A stretch of DNA of 64,000 nucleotides from Acuticoccus mangrovi (GTDB lineage Bacteria; Pseudomonadota; Alphaproteobacteria; Rhizobiales; Amorphaceae). Under the pieces are notes generated by a model. That model searched no databases. It saw nothing but the letters and a program-made list of their open reading frames with translations, and was not told where the DNA came from. A program made the position numbers and the translations under genes. This document shows positions 55,225 to 63,869 of this stretch, in pieces. The stretch covers positions 152,535-216,534 of the forward strand of contig NZ_JAEKJA010000002.1 in the NCBI RefSeq assembly GCF_016411865.1, read 5' to 3'. Each line of letters opens with the position of its first letter. Position 1 is the first letter of the stretch.

Positions 55225-56984
55225 GTCGGCTCCGATTGGCGCGCCGCCTGCCGCGCGGCATGCGGGATGGACTGCGGAAACAAGAGGTCGATGAACCGCT
55301 CGGCCGTCGGTTGCGGCTCGTGGTTGGCGAGCCCCGGCCGCTCGTTCGCCTCGATGAAACGATAGGCCGATTCCCGGTGCGAGGGCACCATGAGGTCGAC
55401 GCCGACCACCGGAATGTCGATCGCGCGCGAAACCCGCACCGCCGCGCTCACCAGCGCCGGGTGCACGTGATCGGTGACGTCGTGGATCGTCCCCCCGGTG
55501 TGGAGGTTGGCGGTGCGCCGCACCTGCACCTCGCGTCCATCGTCCGGCACGCTGTCCATCGTCAGCCCCTGTGCCTTCAGGCAGCGTTCGGTTTCACCGT
55601 CTAGCGGAATGGATGCCTCTCCCCCCGTTGCACTCGCCCGGCGCCGGCTCTGCTTCTCGATCAGCGTCCCCACCGTGGATTGCCCGTCGCCGAACACCCG
55701 CGCGGCTTTGCGGATCGCCGCGGCGACCACCCGATGGTCGATCACCACAAGGCGTAAATCATCCCCTTCGACGAACTCTTCCACCAGAACCCGCTCGCAG
55801 ACCTCGCGAGCACGCATGAACGCGGCGTCCACGTCGTCGTCGGCCGTAAGCCCCACTGAAATACCCCGACCCTGCTCGCCCCGGGCTGGCTTGATGACGA
55901 TCCGCTCGTGCTTGTCGAACATCGCCTTCACCGCGGCGGGGGTCTCGGCCTCGATCTCGTCGGGCACCACGATGCCGGCGCGCTCCACGATGGTCCGCGT
56001 CACCGCCTTGTCGTCGCAGATCGACATGGCGACGGCGCTCGTCATCTCCGACAGCGATTCCCGGCAGCGCAGCGAGCGCCCACCGTAGGTCAGGCGAAAG
56101 AGACCGCTGCCGGCCTCGATCACGTCGACGTCGATCCCGCGCCGCCGCGCCTCCTCCACGATGATGCGGGCGTAGGGGTTGAGGTTCACCTCCGGAGCCG
56201 GACCGGCGAACAGGCGCTCGTTGATTGGGTTCTTGCGCTTCAGCGTGTAGACCTGCAGTCGCCCGAAGCCGAGCTTCTCGTAGAGCTGGATCGCGTGCTC
56301 GTTGTCGTGCAGCACCGAAAGGTCGAGCGTCGAGCAGCCGCGGTCCTTGTAGAGTTCGGCCAGCGCGCGCACCAGCGCCTCGCCGACGCCCGAGTGGCGC
56401 GTCTGCGGATCCACCGCCAGACACCAGAGCGAGGTTCCATGCCGCGCATCGCCGAAGGCCCGGGCGTGGTCCACCCCGGTCACCGTGCCGATGATCGCGC
56501 CCGTCGCCTCGTCCTCGGCGACGAGATAGGTGAACGCCCGGCTGTCGCGCCGCCGCCAGAAGAAGTCGGGCCGGACCGGCACCATGCCGCGCGAGGCGTA
56601 GATGCGGTTCACCGCCTCCGCGTCCTCCTCGTTGGCCATGCGCCGCACGCTGAAGCCCTTGGGCTTCGTCCCCGAAGGTTCGTAGTCGGCGAGGGTCAGC
56701 CGAAAGGCGTGGCTCGGGTCGAGGAACAGCTCGAGTGGCGCCGCCGACAGCATCACGTGCGGCTCTTCCACGTAGAAGGCGATGTCGCGGCGGCCGGGCC
56801 CCTCCGCCCGCATCGCCTCCGCCAGCGCCTCCGATGTCTCGTAGGTGTCCGCGAAATGCAGCGTGCCCCATCCGCAGTCGATCGCCACGTTCATGGGGTC
56901 GGACGCCCGGCGTTGGCCGGACGCGCTCGCCGCGGCGGGCGCCTTGGCGCTCTGTCCCGCCACGACTTCGGTCTTGTTGGTCAT
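55212..56984 (-). CDS. ngg: N-acetylglutaminylglutamine synthetase (GNAT + ATP-grasp fusion)
   Basis: 590 residues. N-terminal GNAT acetyltransferase domain at about 100-260 (VDPQTRHSGVGEALVRALAE and YEKLGFGRLQVYTL) and C-terminal ATP-grasp ligase at about 290-580 (VIKPARGEQGRGISVGL and VDLMVPSHRESAYRFIEANE). It acetylates and joins glutamine units to give the NAGGN precursor. Nine bases after the amidotransferase gene. Confidence 0.93.
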   Translation of the reverse strand: MTNKTEVVAGQSAKAPAAASASGQRRASDPMNVAIDCGWGTLHFADTYETSEALAEAMRAEGPGRRDIAFYVEEPHVMLSAAPLELFLDPSHAFRLTLADYEPSGTKPKGFSVRRMANEEDAEAVNRIYASRGMVPVRPDFFWRRRDSRAFTYLVAEDEATGAIIGTVTGVDHARAFGDARHGTSLWCLAVDPQTRHSGVGEALVRALAELYKDRGCSTLDLSVLHDNEHAIQLYEKLGFGRLQVYTLKRKNPINERLFAGPAPEVNLNPYARIIVEEARRRGIDVDVIEAGSGLFRLTYGGRSLRCRESLSEMTSAVAMSICDDKAVTRTIVERAGIVVPDEIEAETPAAVKAMFDKHERIVIKPARGEQGRGISVGLTADDDVDAAFMRAREVCERVLVEEFVEGDDLRLVVIDHRVVAAAIRKAARVFGDGQSTVGTLIEKQSRRRASATGGEASIPLDGETERCLKAQGLTMDSVPDDGREVQVRRTANLHTGGTIHDVTDHVHPALVSAAVRVSRAIDIPVVGVDLMVPSHRESAYRFIEANERPGLANHEPQPTAERFIDLLFPQSIPHAARQAARQSEPTCPA

Positions 56985-56993
56985 CGGTCCCCC

Positions 56994-58769
56994 TCAGATC
57001 CGATGTGACTGCAACCACATCTCGAGCAGTGCCACCTGCCACAGCTCGGAGCCGCGCAGCGGTGTGATGTGGGCGGGCGGATCGGCCAGCAGCCGGTCGA
57101 GATAGTCCGGCCGGAACAGGCCGCGATCCTTGGCGGCCGGCGCATCGAGCACGCCCCGCACCATATCGAGTACCGGGCCTGAAATATACTTCAGCGCCGG
57201 TACCGGGAAATATCCCTTCTTGCGGTCGATCACCTCATGCGGGACAAGCTGCCGGGCGACGTCCTTCAGCACGCCCTTGCCCCCCTGAGCGAGCTTGTAC
57301 TGCGGCGGCACCCGTGCCGCGAGCTCGCACAGCTCGTGGTCGAGGAACGGCACCCGTGCCTCGAGGCCCCACGCCATCGTCATGGCGTCCACGCGCTTCA
57401 CCGGATCGTCCACCAGCATCACCGTGGAATCGATGCGCAACGCCTTATCGACCGGGTCGTCGGCCCCCGGAATGTCGAACTGCCGGCGCACGAACTCCAA
57501 GCTCACGTCATGGTCGGCGAGATAGGGTGCCGATACCTCCTGCGCCATCCTCTCGTGCGGCCGATCGAAGAACGCTTTGGCGTAGGTGGCGAGCGGGTCA
57601 TTGGCCGAGGCCATCGGCGGATACCAATGATAGCCGCCGAACACCTCATCGGCCCCCTGGCCGGACTGCACCACCTTGATGTGCTTGGCGACCTCCCGCG
57701 ACAGCAGGAAGAAGCCCACGTTGTCGTATGACACCATCGGCTCCGGCATCGCCGCCACCGTCGCCGGCATCTCCTCGATCATCTCCGCCGACGGGATGAA
57801 GATCTTGTGATGATCGGTCCCGAACCGCTCGGCGATCAGATCGGAATATTGATACTCGTTGCCGACCTCACCGTGCGCATCCTCGAAGCCGATGGAGAAG
57901 GTCTTCAGCCCCGTCTGCCCCGCCTCGGCAAGAAGCGCGACGATCACGGACGAATCGACGCCGCCGGACAGGAGCACCCCCACCGGCACGTCCGCCACCA
58001 TGCGCCGATCGACCGACAGGCGCAGCGCATCAAGCACCCGATCGCGCCACACCTCCGCGGGCGTCTCGATGTCCTCCGCCGTGCGGGTATAGTCGACCCG
58101 CCAGTAGACCTCTTCGCGCGAACGCCCGTCCGGCTCGATCACCCTCACCGTCGCCGGCGGCAGCTTGCGCACCCCCTTCAGGATGGTGAGCGGCGGCGGC
58201 ACCACGGCGTGGAACGACATATAATGATGGAGCGCCACCGGATCGATCGACGTATCGACGTCGCCGGCCGCCAGGATCGCCTGCAACGAGGAGGCGAAGC
58301 GCAGCCGCCCATCGGTCTCCGACAGGTAGAAGGGCTTGATGCCGAACCGGTCGCGCCCGAGCACCACGCGCTGGCTGTCCCGCTCGTGGATCGCAAAGGC
58401 GAACATGCCGTGGAAGCGCTTGACGCAGTCGGTTCCCCAAGCGTGATACGCCTTCAGAATCACTTCCGTATCGCCGGAGGAAAAGAACCGATAGCCCTTG
58501 CCCTCGAGCTCGCGGCGTAGCTCCGGATAGTTGTAGATGCACCCGTTGAACACGATCGAGAGGCCGAGCTCGGGATCCGTCATCGGCTGCGACGAACGCG
58601 TCGACAGGTCGATGATCGTCAGCCGACGATGGCCGAAGGCGACGCGGTCACGCGCGAGGATCCCGGCGCCGTCCGGTCCGCGCGGGGCCATCGCATCCGC
58701 CATCGCGGCCACCGCCGTCACCGATGCCGGCGCCCCGTCGAACCTCACCTCGCCGCAAATCCCGCACAT
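56994..58769 (-). CDS. asnO: N-acetylglutaminylglutamine amidotransferase (asparagine-synthase-like)
   Basis: 591 residues. Class II glutamine amidotransferase: nucleophile Cys2 in MCGICGEVRFDG, then FGHRRLTIIDLS and FNGCIYNYPELR. The asparagine-synthase ATP-pyrophosphatase domain has the PP-loop LLSGGVDSSVIVALL near residue 260. In the NAGGN pathway it amidates the dipeptide to the neutral osmolyte. First gene of the operon; GAGGAGGG precedes the ATG. Confidence 0.93.
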   Translation of the reverse strand: MCGICGEVRFDGAPASVTAVAAMADAMAPRGPDGAGILARDRVAFGHRRLTIIDLSTRSSQPMTDPELGLSIVFNGCIYNYPELRRELEGKGYRFFSSGDTEVILKAYHAWGTDCVKRFHGMFAFAIHERDSQRVVLGRDRFGIKPFYLSETDGRLRFASSLQAILAAGDVDTSIDPVALHHYMSFHAVVPPPLTILKGVRKLPPATVRVIEPDGRSREEVYWRVDYTRTAEDIETPAEVWRDRVLDALRLSVDRRMVADVPVGVLLSGGVDSSVIVALLAEAGQTGLKTFSIGFEDAHGEVGNEYQYSDLIAERFGTDHHKIFIPSAEMIEEMPATVAAMPEPMVSYDNVGFFLLSREVAKHIKVVQSGQGADEVFGGYHWYPPMASANDPLATYAKAFFDRPHERMAQEVSAPYLADHDVSLEFVRRQFDIPGADDPVDKALRIDSTVMLVDDPVKRVDAMTMAWGLEARVPFLDHELCELAARVPPQYKLAQGGKGVLKDVARQLVPHEVIDRKKGYFPVPALKYISGPVLDMVRGVLDAPAAKDRGLFRPDYLDRLLADPPAHITPLRGSELWQVALLEMWLQSHRI

Positions 58770-59086
58770 AGGCTTGCACCCTCCTCTTCATTCCGTGTTG
58801 TTAGGCGACTGTTGGCCGCAATGATAGGCAAAGAGCTTCACCCCTGGCCCAAAGGGCCGCCAAAAGCGGCCCGGAGTGGTCACTTTTCGGGCACGACGCC
58901 CATCACACCCCGACGCGCAGACCCCGCCGTCAACGGGACAACCTCCTCAACCGCCCTTTGTTCCAACCACTCGCATAAGATGTGTCCGTCGCGCAAAGAT
59001 TCGTGCCGCAGGGCGAAAGCATTCGCCGCTTGCCCTGCCCGCGCCAGTGTCACGGCCGCCGCTCGGCCGCCCGAGAGGAGACGAGG
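58770..59086. promoter_or_regulatory. Divergent intergenic region, NAGGN operon / PAP2 gene
   Basis: 317 bases without a believable gene. It should contain the osmolyte operon promoter and the PAP2 promoter. A 7-base-pair hairpin GGGCCGC / GCGGCCC with CAAAA loop lies at 58854-58872. I see no recognisable regulator site. Confidence 0.4.
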
Positions 59087-59833
59087 ATGAGCCTCACCCG
59101 GGATCGGATGGTCCACTATGGCCGCTGGGCCCTCGGCACCCTCCAGCGCTTCACCGAGTTTCGCGCGCTGCTGATCGTGCTCGCCGTCACGGGTTGCGGC
59201 TGGCTCTTCATCGCCATCGCCGAGGAGGTCCTCGAGGGCGACACACACCAGCTCGACTCCGCCCTTCTCCTCGGCCTTCGCGCGCCCGGCGACATCGGCG
59301 ATCCCATCGGCCCGCCTTGGGTCGAGGAGCTCGCCCGCGACTTCACCGCCCTCGGCGGCTTCGGCATCCTCGCCTCGATCACCCTCGCCGTGTGCGGCTT
59401 CCTCTACCTACAGCGCCAAGTCCGCACCATGAGCTTCCTGGCGATCGCGGTCCTCGGAGGCACCGTCGTGACCACGCTCGCCAAGCTCGCCTTTGACCGC
59501 CCGCGGCCCGAGCTCGTGTCCCACGAGGTCGCCGTCTCCAGCGCCAGCTTCCCGAGCGGCCATTCGATGCTCGCGGCGACCACCTACCTCACCCTCGCCG
59601 TCATCGTCGCCCACGCCCAACAGCGGCGGCGAATGAAGATCTACATCGTCGCCCTCGCGATCCTCGTAACCTTTGCGGTGGGGGCGAGCCGCGTCTATCT
59701 CGGCGTCCATTGGCCCACCGACGTGCTCGCCGGATGGGCCGGGGGCGCCGCCTGGGCGCTCTCTTGCTGGCTCGTCGCCCGCTGGCTGGAGCAGCGCGGC
59801 GCCATCGAACACCAGCCGGTCGAAGGCGAATAG
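59087..59833 (+). CDS. PAP2-family membrane phosphatase
   Basis: 248 residues with about five or six membrane helices. The three phosphatase signature parts are present: KLAFDRPRPELV, SFPSGHSMLA and SRVYLGVHWPTDVLAG. Likely acts on lipid phosphates such as undecaprenyl pyrophosphate or phosphatidate at the periplasmic face. The ATG at 59087 has GAGAGGAG upstream; the frame is open for 100 bases further. Confidence 0.92.
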   Translation: MSLTRDRMVHYGRWALGTLQRFTEFRALLIVLAVTGCGWLFIAIAEEVLEGDTHQLDSALLLGLRAPGDIGDPIGPPWVEELARDFTALGGFGILASITLAVCGFLYLQRQVRTMSFLAIAVLGGTVVTTLAKLAFDRPRPELVSHEVAVSSASFPSGHSMLAATTYLTLAVIVAHAQQRRRMKIYIVALAILVTFAVGASRVYLGVHWPTDVLAGWAGGAAWALSCWLVARWLEQRGAIEHQPVEGE

Positions 59834-59997
59834 CCCTCACCCCGGCGCCTCCTGCGGCACGTTCCCGCGACCTGCGGGCTCGTGCACCAGCGTCAGGCAC
59901 GCTAGAGCTGGCTCGCTGACGGCAGAGCCGGCGCGTGCCATATCGGTACCGCCATCCGCCGCAAAGGTCCGGTCCGCAACCAGCGAGAGCACACCCC

Positions 59998-60888
59998 GTG
60001 TCGACCACCATGAAGCTCGCCATCGGGAGCCTGATCATCGGCTTCGTCGTCCTCGGCCTCAAAGGCCTCGCCTATTGGATGACCGGGTCGGTCGCGCTCC
60101 TGTCGGACGCCCTGGAAAGCACCGTCAACGTGGCGACGGCCTTCGCCGCCCTCTTCGCGATCCGCCTCGCCGCCCGTCCGGCTGACGCCAACCACCCCTA
60201 CGGCCACCACAAGGCCGAGTTCTTCAGCGCGGTGCTCGAAGGGGTGATGATCATCATCGCCGCCATCCTGATCCTCAAGGAGTCCTACACCGCCTTCCTC
60301 ACCCCCCGCGTGCTCGACGCTCCGATCGACGGCCTCCTCGTCAACGCCCTCGCGACCGTCGTCAACGCCGCCTGGTCCGCCGTGCTCCTGCGCCAGGGAC
60401 GCCGACAGAAGTCCGCGGCCCTCGTCGCCGACGGCAAGCACCTCTTCACCGACGTGCTCACCTCGATCGGCGTGATCGTCGGCCTGCTCCTCGCCCTCGC
60501 CACGGGCTGGTGGCGCCTCGACGCCGCCGTCGCGAGCCTCGTCGCCGTCAACATTTTGTGGTCCGGTTCGAAGCTCGTGAAGGAATCGCTCAGCGTCCTC
60601 CTCGACGAGGCGGTGCCGGAGGAGACGCTCGGCGTCGTGCGCTCGATCATCTCCACCGAGGCCGGCGGCGCCATCGAGGCGCACGACCTGCGCACCCGCC
60701 ACGCCGGCCGCGTCACCTTCATCGACTTCCACCTCGTGGTGCCCGGCGAAACCACGGTCTTCGAGGCCCACGAGATCTGCGACCGCGTCGAAGCCGCCCT
60801 CAGGGCCACGATCGCCGACGCCAAGATCACCATCCACGTCGAGCCGGAGCACAAGTCCAAACATACCGGCATCGTCGTCCTCGACTGA
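59998..60888 (+). CDS. Cation diffusion facilitator (zinc/iron/manganese efflux)
   Basis: 296 residues, six predicted membrane helices and a C-terminal cytosolic domain. Metal-site motifs: LLSDALESTVN in helix 2, HPYGHHKAEFF in the loop, and ADGKHLFTDVLTS in helix 5. CDF proteins exchange divalent cations for protons. The metal cannot be read from sequence. The GTG at 59998 was chosen over the ATG at 60010 for its upstream GAGAG. Confidence 0.92.
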   Translation: MSTTMKLAIGSLIIGFVVLGLKGLAYWMTGSVALLSDALESTVNVATAFAALFAIRLAARPADANHPYGHHKAEFFSAVLEGVMIIIAAILILKESYTAFLTPRVLDAPIDGLLVNALATVVNAAWSAVLLRQGRRQKSAALVADGKHLFTDVLTSIGVIVGLLLALATGWWRLDAAVASLVAVNILWSGSKLVKESLSVLLDEAVPEETLGVVRSIISTEAGGAIEAHDLRTRHAGRVTFIDFHLVVPGETTVFEAHEICDRVEAALRATIADAKITIHVEPEHKSKHTGIVVLD

Positions 60889-60935
60889 CTCTGGTCGGTC
60901 GGACGACGGTCGCAGGTTCGGTTGTCCGAGAACGC

Positions 60936-60954
60936 GCGCCTCACCCAGAGGCGC
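60936..60954 (+). terminator. Hairpin downstream of the cation diffusion facilitator gene
   Basis: GCGCCTC / GAGGCGC perfect 7-base-pair stem with ACCCA loop, 47 bases after the stop codon. No T-tract follows. Probable terminator or RNA 3'-end structure. The rest of the 277-base gap to the next gene becomes AT-richer and must hold its promoter. Confidence 0.45.
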
Positions 60955-61165
60955 TCGGTCGCCCTCGGTGATCCGTGCGCCAATGTAGACGATTTGGCGC
61001 AGGGGCCCGTCTAACCTCCCCTTGTCTCTGGTCGACCGGTCCGCTTAATGTTCATTTACGTCCGGAGACGTTGCCGCTCTTGCTGTCACCGGATCTATCC
61101 CTCTAAACAAAACGGCTTATTCAGCACGCCCGAGTATCCCCCAAGTCAATTCTTGGAGTGATGAT

Positions 61166-61831
61166 ATGAGATCGGACGTCGAAATCCATGATCGCGGCCG
61201 GGGAAACACAATCGAGATCGGCCCGATCCACCCGTTCAAACTACGGATTACAATCTTAGGAAACAACAATACAGTTCGCATCGGACCGATGGGTGTCCGC
61301 CGCCAGTTCGCAATTACGATCCGCCACAGCAACAGCTATCTTGAGATCGGTGAGGGCTGCCTCCTTCAGGGTGTCATCGGCATCGCGCAAGGCGCCACTG
61401 TGATCATCGGTCGTGAGGTTACCGCACAGCAGATCGCCATCACCGCTCAAGAGGGCCGGCGCATCACCATCGGAGACCGCTGTATGTTCGGTCGAAACGT
61501 TCATATTCGGAACTCGGACGCCCATCCCATCTTCGACGTCGCAACGCGCCAGCAAATCAATCCGGCCGCTGACACGCACATTGGTGACCACGTCTGGGGC
61601 GCCCACTCCACCACCTTTCTCAAAGGCAGCCGCATCGGGATGAACTCCGTGGTCGGTACCCACGCCACGGTGTCAGCAGGCGAATACCCAGACGGCGCGC
61701 TCCTCGTCGGAAGCCCGGCCAACGTCGTCCGCACCGGCATCATTTGGGACCGCTGGTTCGGCGACAGTTTGGACGACCCCGCCTTGTCGGGCTACCTAGC
61801 CGAGTACATCCCCGAGACCGCCGAAGGCTAG
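61166..61831 (+). CDS. Left-handed beta-helix (hexapeptide repeat) acyltransferase-like protein
   Basis: 221 residues built from hexapeptide turns: TIEIGPIHPF, ITILGNNNTVRIG, ATVIIGREV, RITIGDRCMFGRNVHIRNSD and SRIGMNSVVGTHATVSAG. The HIRNSDAHPIFD stretch is similar to colanic-acid type acetyltransferases, and VGSPANVVRTGIIW closes the helix. A sugar O-acetyltransferase role is likely, substrate unknown. GGAG lies eight bases before ATG 61166. Codon use is less GC-rich than neighbouring genes. It stands alone. Confidence 0.8.
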   Translation: MRSDVEIHDRGRGNTIEIGPIHPFKLRITILGNNNTVRIGPMGVRRQFAITIRHSNSYLEIGEGCLLQGVIGIAQGATVIIGREVTAQQIAITAQEGRRITIGDRCMFGRNVHIRNSDAHPIFDVATRQQINPAADTHIGDHVWGAHSTTFLKGSRIGMNSVVGTHATVSAGEYPDGALLVGSPANVVRTGIIWDRWFGDSLDDPALSGYLAEYIPETAEG

Positions 61832-61955
61832 GTCGGGGAAATATTCACCCGATCGAGAATGACGGCCACGCGGCGCCGATCATCCTCATGAGTTTGCCGG
61901 GCTTTGCCATATGTCAGGTGCAGCGCGATCGTCAGGATATGGTTCGGCTCCCGAC

Positions 61956-62162
61956 CTAGCGTCGCGCCTTGCGCATCGCGGCCTCCACGAGAAGCGCGAG
62001 ACTGCCGATGACGAGCACCGCCGCGCCGATGAGCGAGGCCACATGCAACCCCTGAAGCAGAAAGGCGACCACGCCGACGAGAACGAAGATGCCGACAGCG
62101 AGGCGCAAATCGGCAAGGAACATGCCGAAGAGCTCTTTCACGACGTCGGAGAGAATGCTCAC
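61956..62162 (-). CDS. Small membrane protein (68 aa), unknown
   Basis: 68 residues with two hydrophobic helices (AVGIFVLVGVVAFLLQGLHV and LIGAAVLVIGSLALLVEAA) and a basic tail. Not recognised. The GTG start at 62162 overlaps the stop of the COG4280 gene (GTGA), which strongly suggests co-translation and shared function. Confidence 0.7.
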   Translation of the reverse strand: MSILSDVVKELFGMFLADLRLAVGIFVLVGVVAFLLQGLHVASLIGAAVLVIGSLALLVEAAMRKARR

Positions 62163-62908
62163 GCGACCTCCAGCCGGTTGGGCGCCAGAAGGCGGCTCGC
62201 GGCGAGGCCGGCGACCGCGAAGATGACGACGAGGCCGATAAGGGAGAGGTCCGCCCCCGGCCACACGACGCCGAGGCCCTCCCCCGTCCAGAACACGCCG
62301 AACGACGACAGCATGATTCCGACGGCGAACTTGAGCGCATTCTCCGGCACACGCGCGAGCGGCTTGCGGATCAGGGCGCCAAGGGCGAGGACGGCGAGGC
62401 AGGCTGCCAGCGCGCCACCCGCCGCGGGCCAGAGCGAACCCGCCGCCGCGCCGACGGCGATGACGATGAAGACCACCTCCAGTCCCTCGAGCAGAACCGC
62501 CTTGAACGCGGCAATCCCCGCGATCCAGTCGGCGGTCGTCTCGTGGCGAGCCGCCTCGTCACCGATCGCGCGCCTCTCGCGTTCGAAGATCGCGCTCTCG
62601 TCATGCAGCGCCATCACGCCAGCGGCCCGGAGGATCGCTTTGTGCAGCCAGCCCAGCCCGAAAAGGAGGAGCAGCACGCCGATCACGAGCTGAAGCCCGT
62701 GAAGCGGAACGAGAGCAAGCAGGGGCGCGAAGACGAGCACGATCGCCGCCAGAACGCCGAGCGCGGCAAGGGTGCCGATGCCGGCCGCCTTCCAGCCGCG
62801 CAGCGTCGCGACGGCGAGAACGATCGTGAACGCCTCCACCACCTCGACGGTCGAGGCCACGAATGCCGATCCGACCGCAGGCGCGACAGATCCCCATGAT
62901 GCGATCAT
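62159..62908 (-). CDS. COG4280-type polytopic membrane protein
   Basis: 249 residues, about six to seven membrane helices. Two related acidic motifs lie in helices: STVEVVEAFTIVLAV near the start and LLEGLEVVFIVIAVG in the middle. The second resembles the R/K-E-x-x-E metal motifs of FTR1-type iron permeases, and the duplicated pattern suggests a transporter with internal repeat. Substrate unknown. It is translated together with a 68-residue membrane protein and is divergent from an RpiR regulator. Confidence 0.8.
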   Translation of the reverse strand: MIASWGSVAPAVGSAFVASTVEVVEAFTIVLAVATLRGWKAAGIGTLAALGVLAAIVLVFAPLLALVPLHGLQLVIGVLLLLFGLGWLHKAILRAAGVMALHDESAIFERERRAIGDEAARHETTADWIAGIAAFKAVLLEGLEVVFIVIAVGAAAGSLWPAAGGALAACLAVLALGALIRKPLARVPENALKFAVGIMLSSFGVFWTGEGLGVVWPGADLSLIGLVVIFAVAGLAASRLLAPNRLEVA

Positions 62909-62922
62909 AGGCCACCCGATCC

Positions 62923-62955
62923 GTAGTAATTTCTACATGATTGAACAATTATTGT
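62923..62955. promoter_or_regulatory. Palindromes in the COG4280-rpiR intergenic region
   Basis: Two adjacent inverted repeats in a short AT-rich island between divergent genes: GTAG-TAATTT-CTAC at 62923-62936 and ACAAT-T-ATTGT at 62945-62955. The first resembles the TGTAGT/ACTACA pattern bound by HexR, an RpiR-family protein. Probable operator for the adjacent regulator. Confidence 0.55.
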
Positions 62956-62993
62956 GGAATTCGCTACAGAGTCAAGCCAATCGAGAGGTGGCC

Positions 62994-63869
62994 ATGTTCG
63001 AGACCCGGTTCGTGCAGCGGTTCGAACGGCTGAGCGCGGCTGAGCAACGGGTCGCGACCTTCATTCGCGAGCATCGCGAGGTCGCGCTCATGTCCTCGGC
63101 GACGGTCCTCGCCGACCGCACCGGCACCAGCGATGCCACCGTCGTGCGTACGGCGAAGGCTCTTGGCTTTTCTGGATTGGCCGAGCTCAAGCGCGTGCTC
63201 GCGCAGGAGATGCGACAACACCTGACGCTCGCCGAGCGCGTGGAGCGCACGCTCGCAGAGACCGGAGACAATCCCGCCGACGCCCTCGCGCTCACGCTCG
63301 GCCTCCATGAGCAGTCGATCGCAGCTCTGCGACGGTCGGTGACGTCCGACGACATTCGCACAGCCGTGGGCTTGATCGGGGACGCGCGTCGCGTCGCCGT
63401 GTTCGGTCTGGGACCGACGAGTGCGGTGGTGAACTACTTCGTGCTGCAGATGGCGCGCATGGGTCTCGACGCGCTCGCGCTCACCAACGGCGGCCTCCTG
63501 TTTGCCGACGACGTCGCGCGGCTGCGCGCCGGTGACCTCGTCGTCGCATTCGCCTACGGGCGCCTCTATTCGGAGTTGGCCGTCCTCCTCGAGGCTGCCG
63601 CACAGAGCAACGTCCCGGTCATCCTCGTCACCGACACTCTCGGCCCCCGCCTCGGACCGCGCGTCCGTCTGGTGCTGACGGCCCCACGCGGACGGGCGGA
63701 CCTTCTCAGCATGCACGCGACGACCATGGTTCTCGTCGAAGCCCTGCTGATCGGCCTCGCCATGAAGCGACGTTCGGCAACGATCGCGAGCCTGCGCTCC
63801 CTCAACGCCGCCCGAGAGCGCCTCGCCGGCGAAGCCACCCGCCTCCGCCTCGACGAAGACGACACGTAA
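62994..63869 (+). CDS. MurR/RpiR-family transcriptional regulator
   Basis: 291 residues. N-terminal HTH_6 domain (about 1-77, with LSAAEQRVATFIREH and TSDATVVRTAKALGFSG) and C-terminal SIS sugar-phosphate-binding domain (about 115-245, VAVFGLGPTSAVVNYF and VILVTDTLGP). Such regulators respond to phosphosugars. The ATG at 62994 has GAGAGGTGG upstream; an in-frame ATG at 62937 lies inside the palindrome region. Probably controls the divergent membrane gene pair and itself. The last 131 bases of the window hold no visible gene. Confidence 0.9.
   Translation: MFETRFVQRFERLSAAEQRVATFIREHREVALMSSATVLADRTGTSDATVVRTAKALGFSGLAELKRVLAQEMRQHLTLAERVERTLAETGDNPADALALTLGLHEQSIAALRRSVTSDDIRTAVGLIGDARRVAVFGLGPTSAVVNYFVLQMARMGLDALALTNGGLLFADDVARLRAGDLVVAFAYGRLYSELAVLLEAAAQSNVPVILVTDTLGPRLGPRVRLVLTAPRGRADLLSMHATTMVLVEALLIGLAMKRRSATIASLRSLNAARERLAGEATRLRLDEDDT

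Noticed and set aside
61161..61169. Two-codon mini-frame ATG-ATA-TGA overlapping the beta-helix gene start
   Set aside because: Probably chance; the real start five bases on has the properly spaced ribosome site.
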